Below are positions 63,785 through 64,000 of a DNA stretch of 64,000 nucleotides, in pieces (position 1 is the stretch's first letter; each line of letters opens with the position of its first letter). The translations under genes and the position numbers were made by a program. The notes under the pieces are model-generated. The model saw only the letters and a program-made list of their open reading frames with translations, had not been told where the DNA came from and did not search any database. Source of the stretch: Ktedonospora formicarum (GTDB lineage: Bacteria; Chloroflexota; Ktedonobacteria; Ktedonobacterales; Ktedonobacteraceae); assembly GCF_016587355.1 (NCBI RefSeq), contig NZ_BNJF01000001.1, positions 1,302,001 through 1,366,000 of the forward strand, written 5' to 3'.

Positions 63785-64000
63785 ATGGCTAATGTCGCCG
63801 CAGGAGAAGTTTCGGTTCGTCGCATGCTGCCCGTTATTAGCGCAAGCACTATAGGAACCGCCATCGAATGGTATGACTTCTTCCTGTACAACTTCTTTGC
63901 CGCAACTATTTTTGCCCCTCTCTTCTTCCCAAATCTGGACCCCATTACCGGTATTCTCGCATCTTTTACGACCTATTACATCGGCTTTATCGCACGCCCA
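63785..64000 (+). CDS. MFS metabolite:H+ symporter (MHS family), 3' end cut off
   Basis: The first 72 residues of a membrane transporter, running off the right edge. After a short polar start (MANVAAGEVSVRRMLPVI), the segment STIGTAIEWYDFFLYNFFAATIF is the hallmark first helix of the MHS (ShiA/ProP-like) transporters, and the next helix has FTTYYIGFIARP. MHS proteins import small organic acids, shikimate or betaine-type solutes with protons. The ATG at 63785 has AAGGAGG five bases upstream. Confidence 0.88.
   Translation, partial: MANVAAGEVSVRRMLPVISASTIGTAIEWYDFFLYNFFAATIFAPLFFPNLDPITGILASFTTYYIGFIARP

Overview
The window is a stretch of bacterial chromosome of about 50% GC. It has densely packed genes on both strands, many TTG and GTG starts behind clear AGGAGG-type ribosome sites, and very long perfect hairpins at gene ends. 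I infer a Chloroflexota (Ktedonobacteria-like) host from the mix of genes: a divergent LexA, a ubiquitin-fold/WD40 membrane protein, a kinase-like receptor, GtrA and O-antigen-ligase type surface genes, a CBS-type family II pyrophosphatase and an H+-pyrophosphatase. No database search was possible, so the taxonomy is an inference.

Layout. 1-2.4 kb: surface glycosylation (GT2 transferase, a cut-off membrane protein) and a glycerophosphodiesterase. 2.5-4.4 kb: an iron block, with a Fur-family regulator behind a promoter carrying an exact 7-1-7 Fur box, then a VIT/MbfA-like metal exporter, then a small hot-dog thioesterase. 4.5-5.6 kb: tmRNA with tag AKPATASYALAA, followed by a short GC-rich coding-like fragment that looks foreign. 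5.6-12.4 kb: GtrA, DedA, an unknown membrane protein, lexA, a DUF151-type nuclease, a frameshifted YggT-like gene and lysA. 12.7-21.4 kb: gltX, an unknown helical protein, a CPBP protease, a cell-surface polysaccharide operon (UDP-glucuronate decarboxylase, O-antigen ligase/polymerase, flippase-like protein), then rpsU-ybeY-dgkA. 21.7-28 kb: DMT transporter, P-loop kinase, EF-P, THUMP methyltransferase, ARM-fold protein, degenerate phosphotransferase. 28.4-32.2 kb: a MerR regulator with a 24-bp palindromic operator, an MFS exporter, a lipoate-ligase-like protein and a PIG-L deacetylase. 32.4-37.4 kb: the least ordinary region, with a transmembrane pseudokinase, a membrane-anchored C39-like peptidase, and a small acidic protein next to an asparagine-synthetase-like enzyme with a dead glutaminase site. 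37.5-44 kb: acyl-CoA ligase, ABM protein, folP-folC, a zinc-finger membrane protein and a polyprenyl synthase. 44.1-51.2 kb: the ubiquitin-fold/seven-blade WD40 protein and two pyrophosphate-hydrolysing enzymes around a 1.1-kb gene-free region. 51.4-64 kb: PLD-like lipoprotein, ABM protein, ligA with APH- and GNAT-like genes, SHMT, EF-G-like GTPase, MFS transporter, Lon-N-domain protein and a cut-off MHS-family transporter.

Two genes (the YggT-like gene and the family II pyrophosphatase) are each broken by one missing base in a five-base G/C run. That points to a homopolymer sequencing error at least as much as to real decay. I saw no tRNA or 5S/16S/23S genes, no CRISPR array, no complete insertion sequence and no recognisable anti-phage system.
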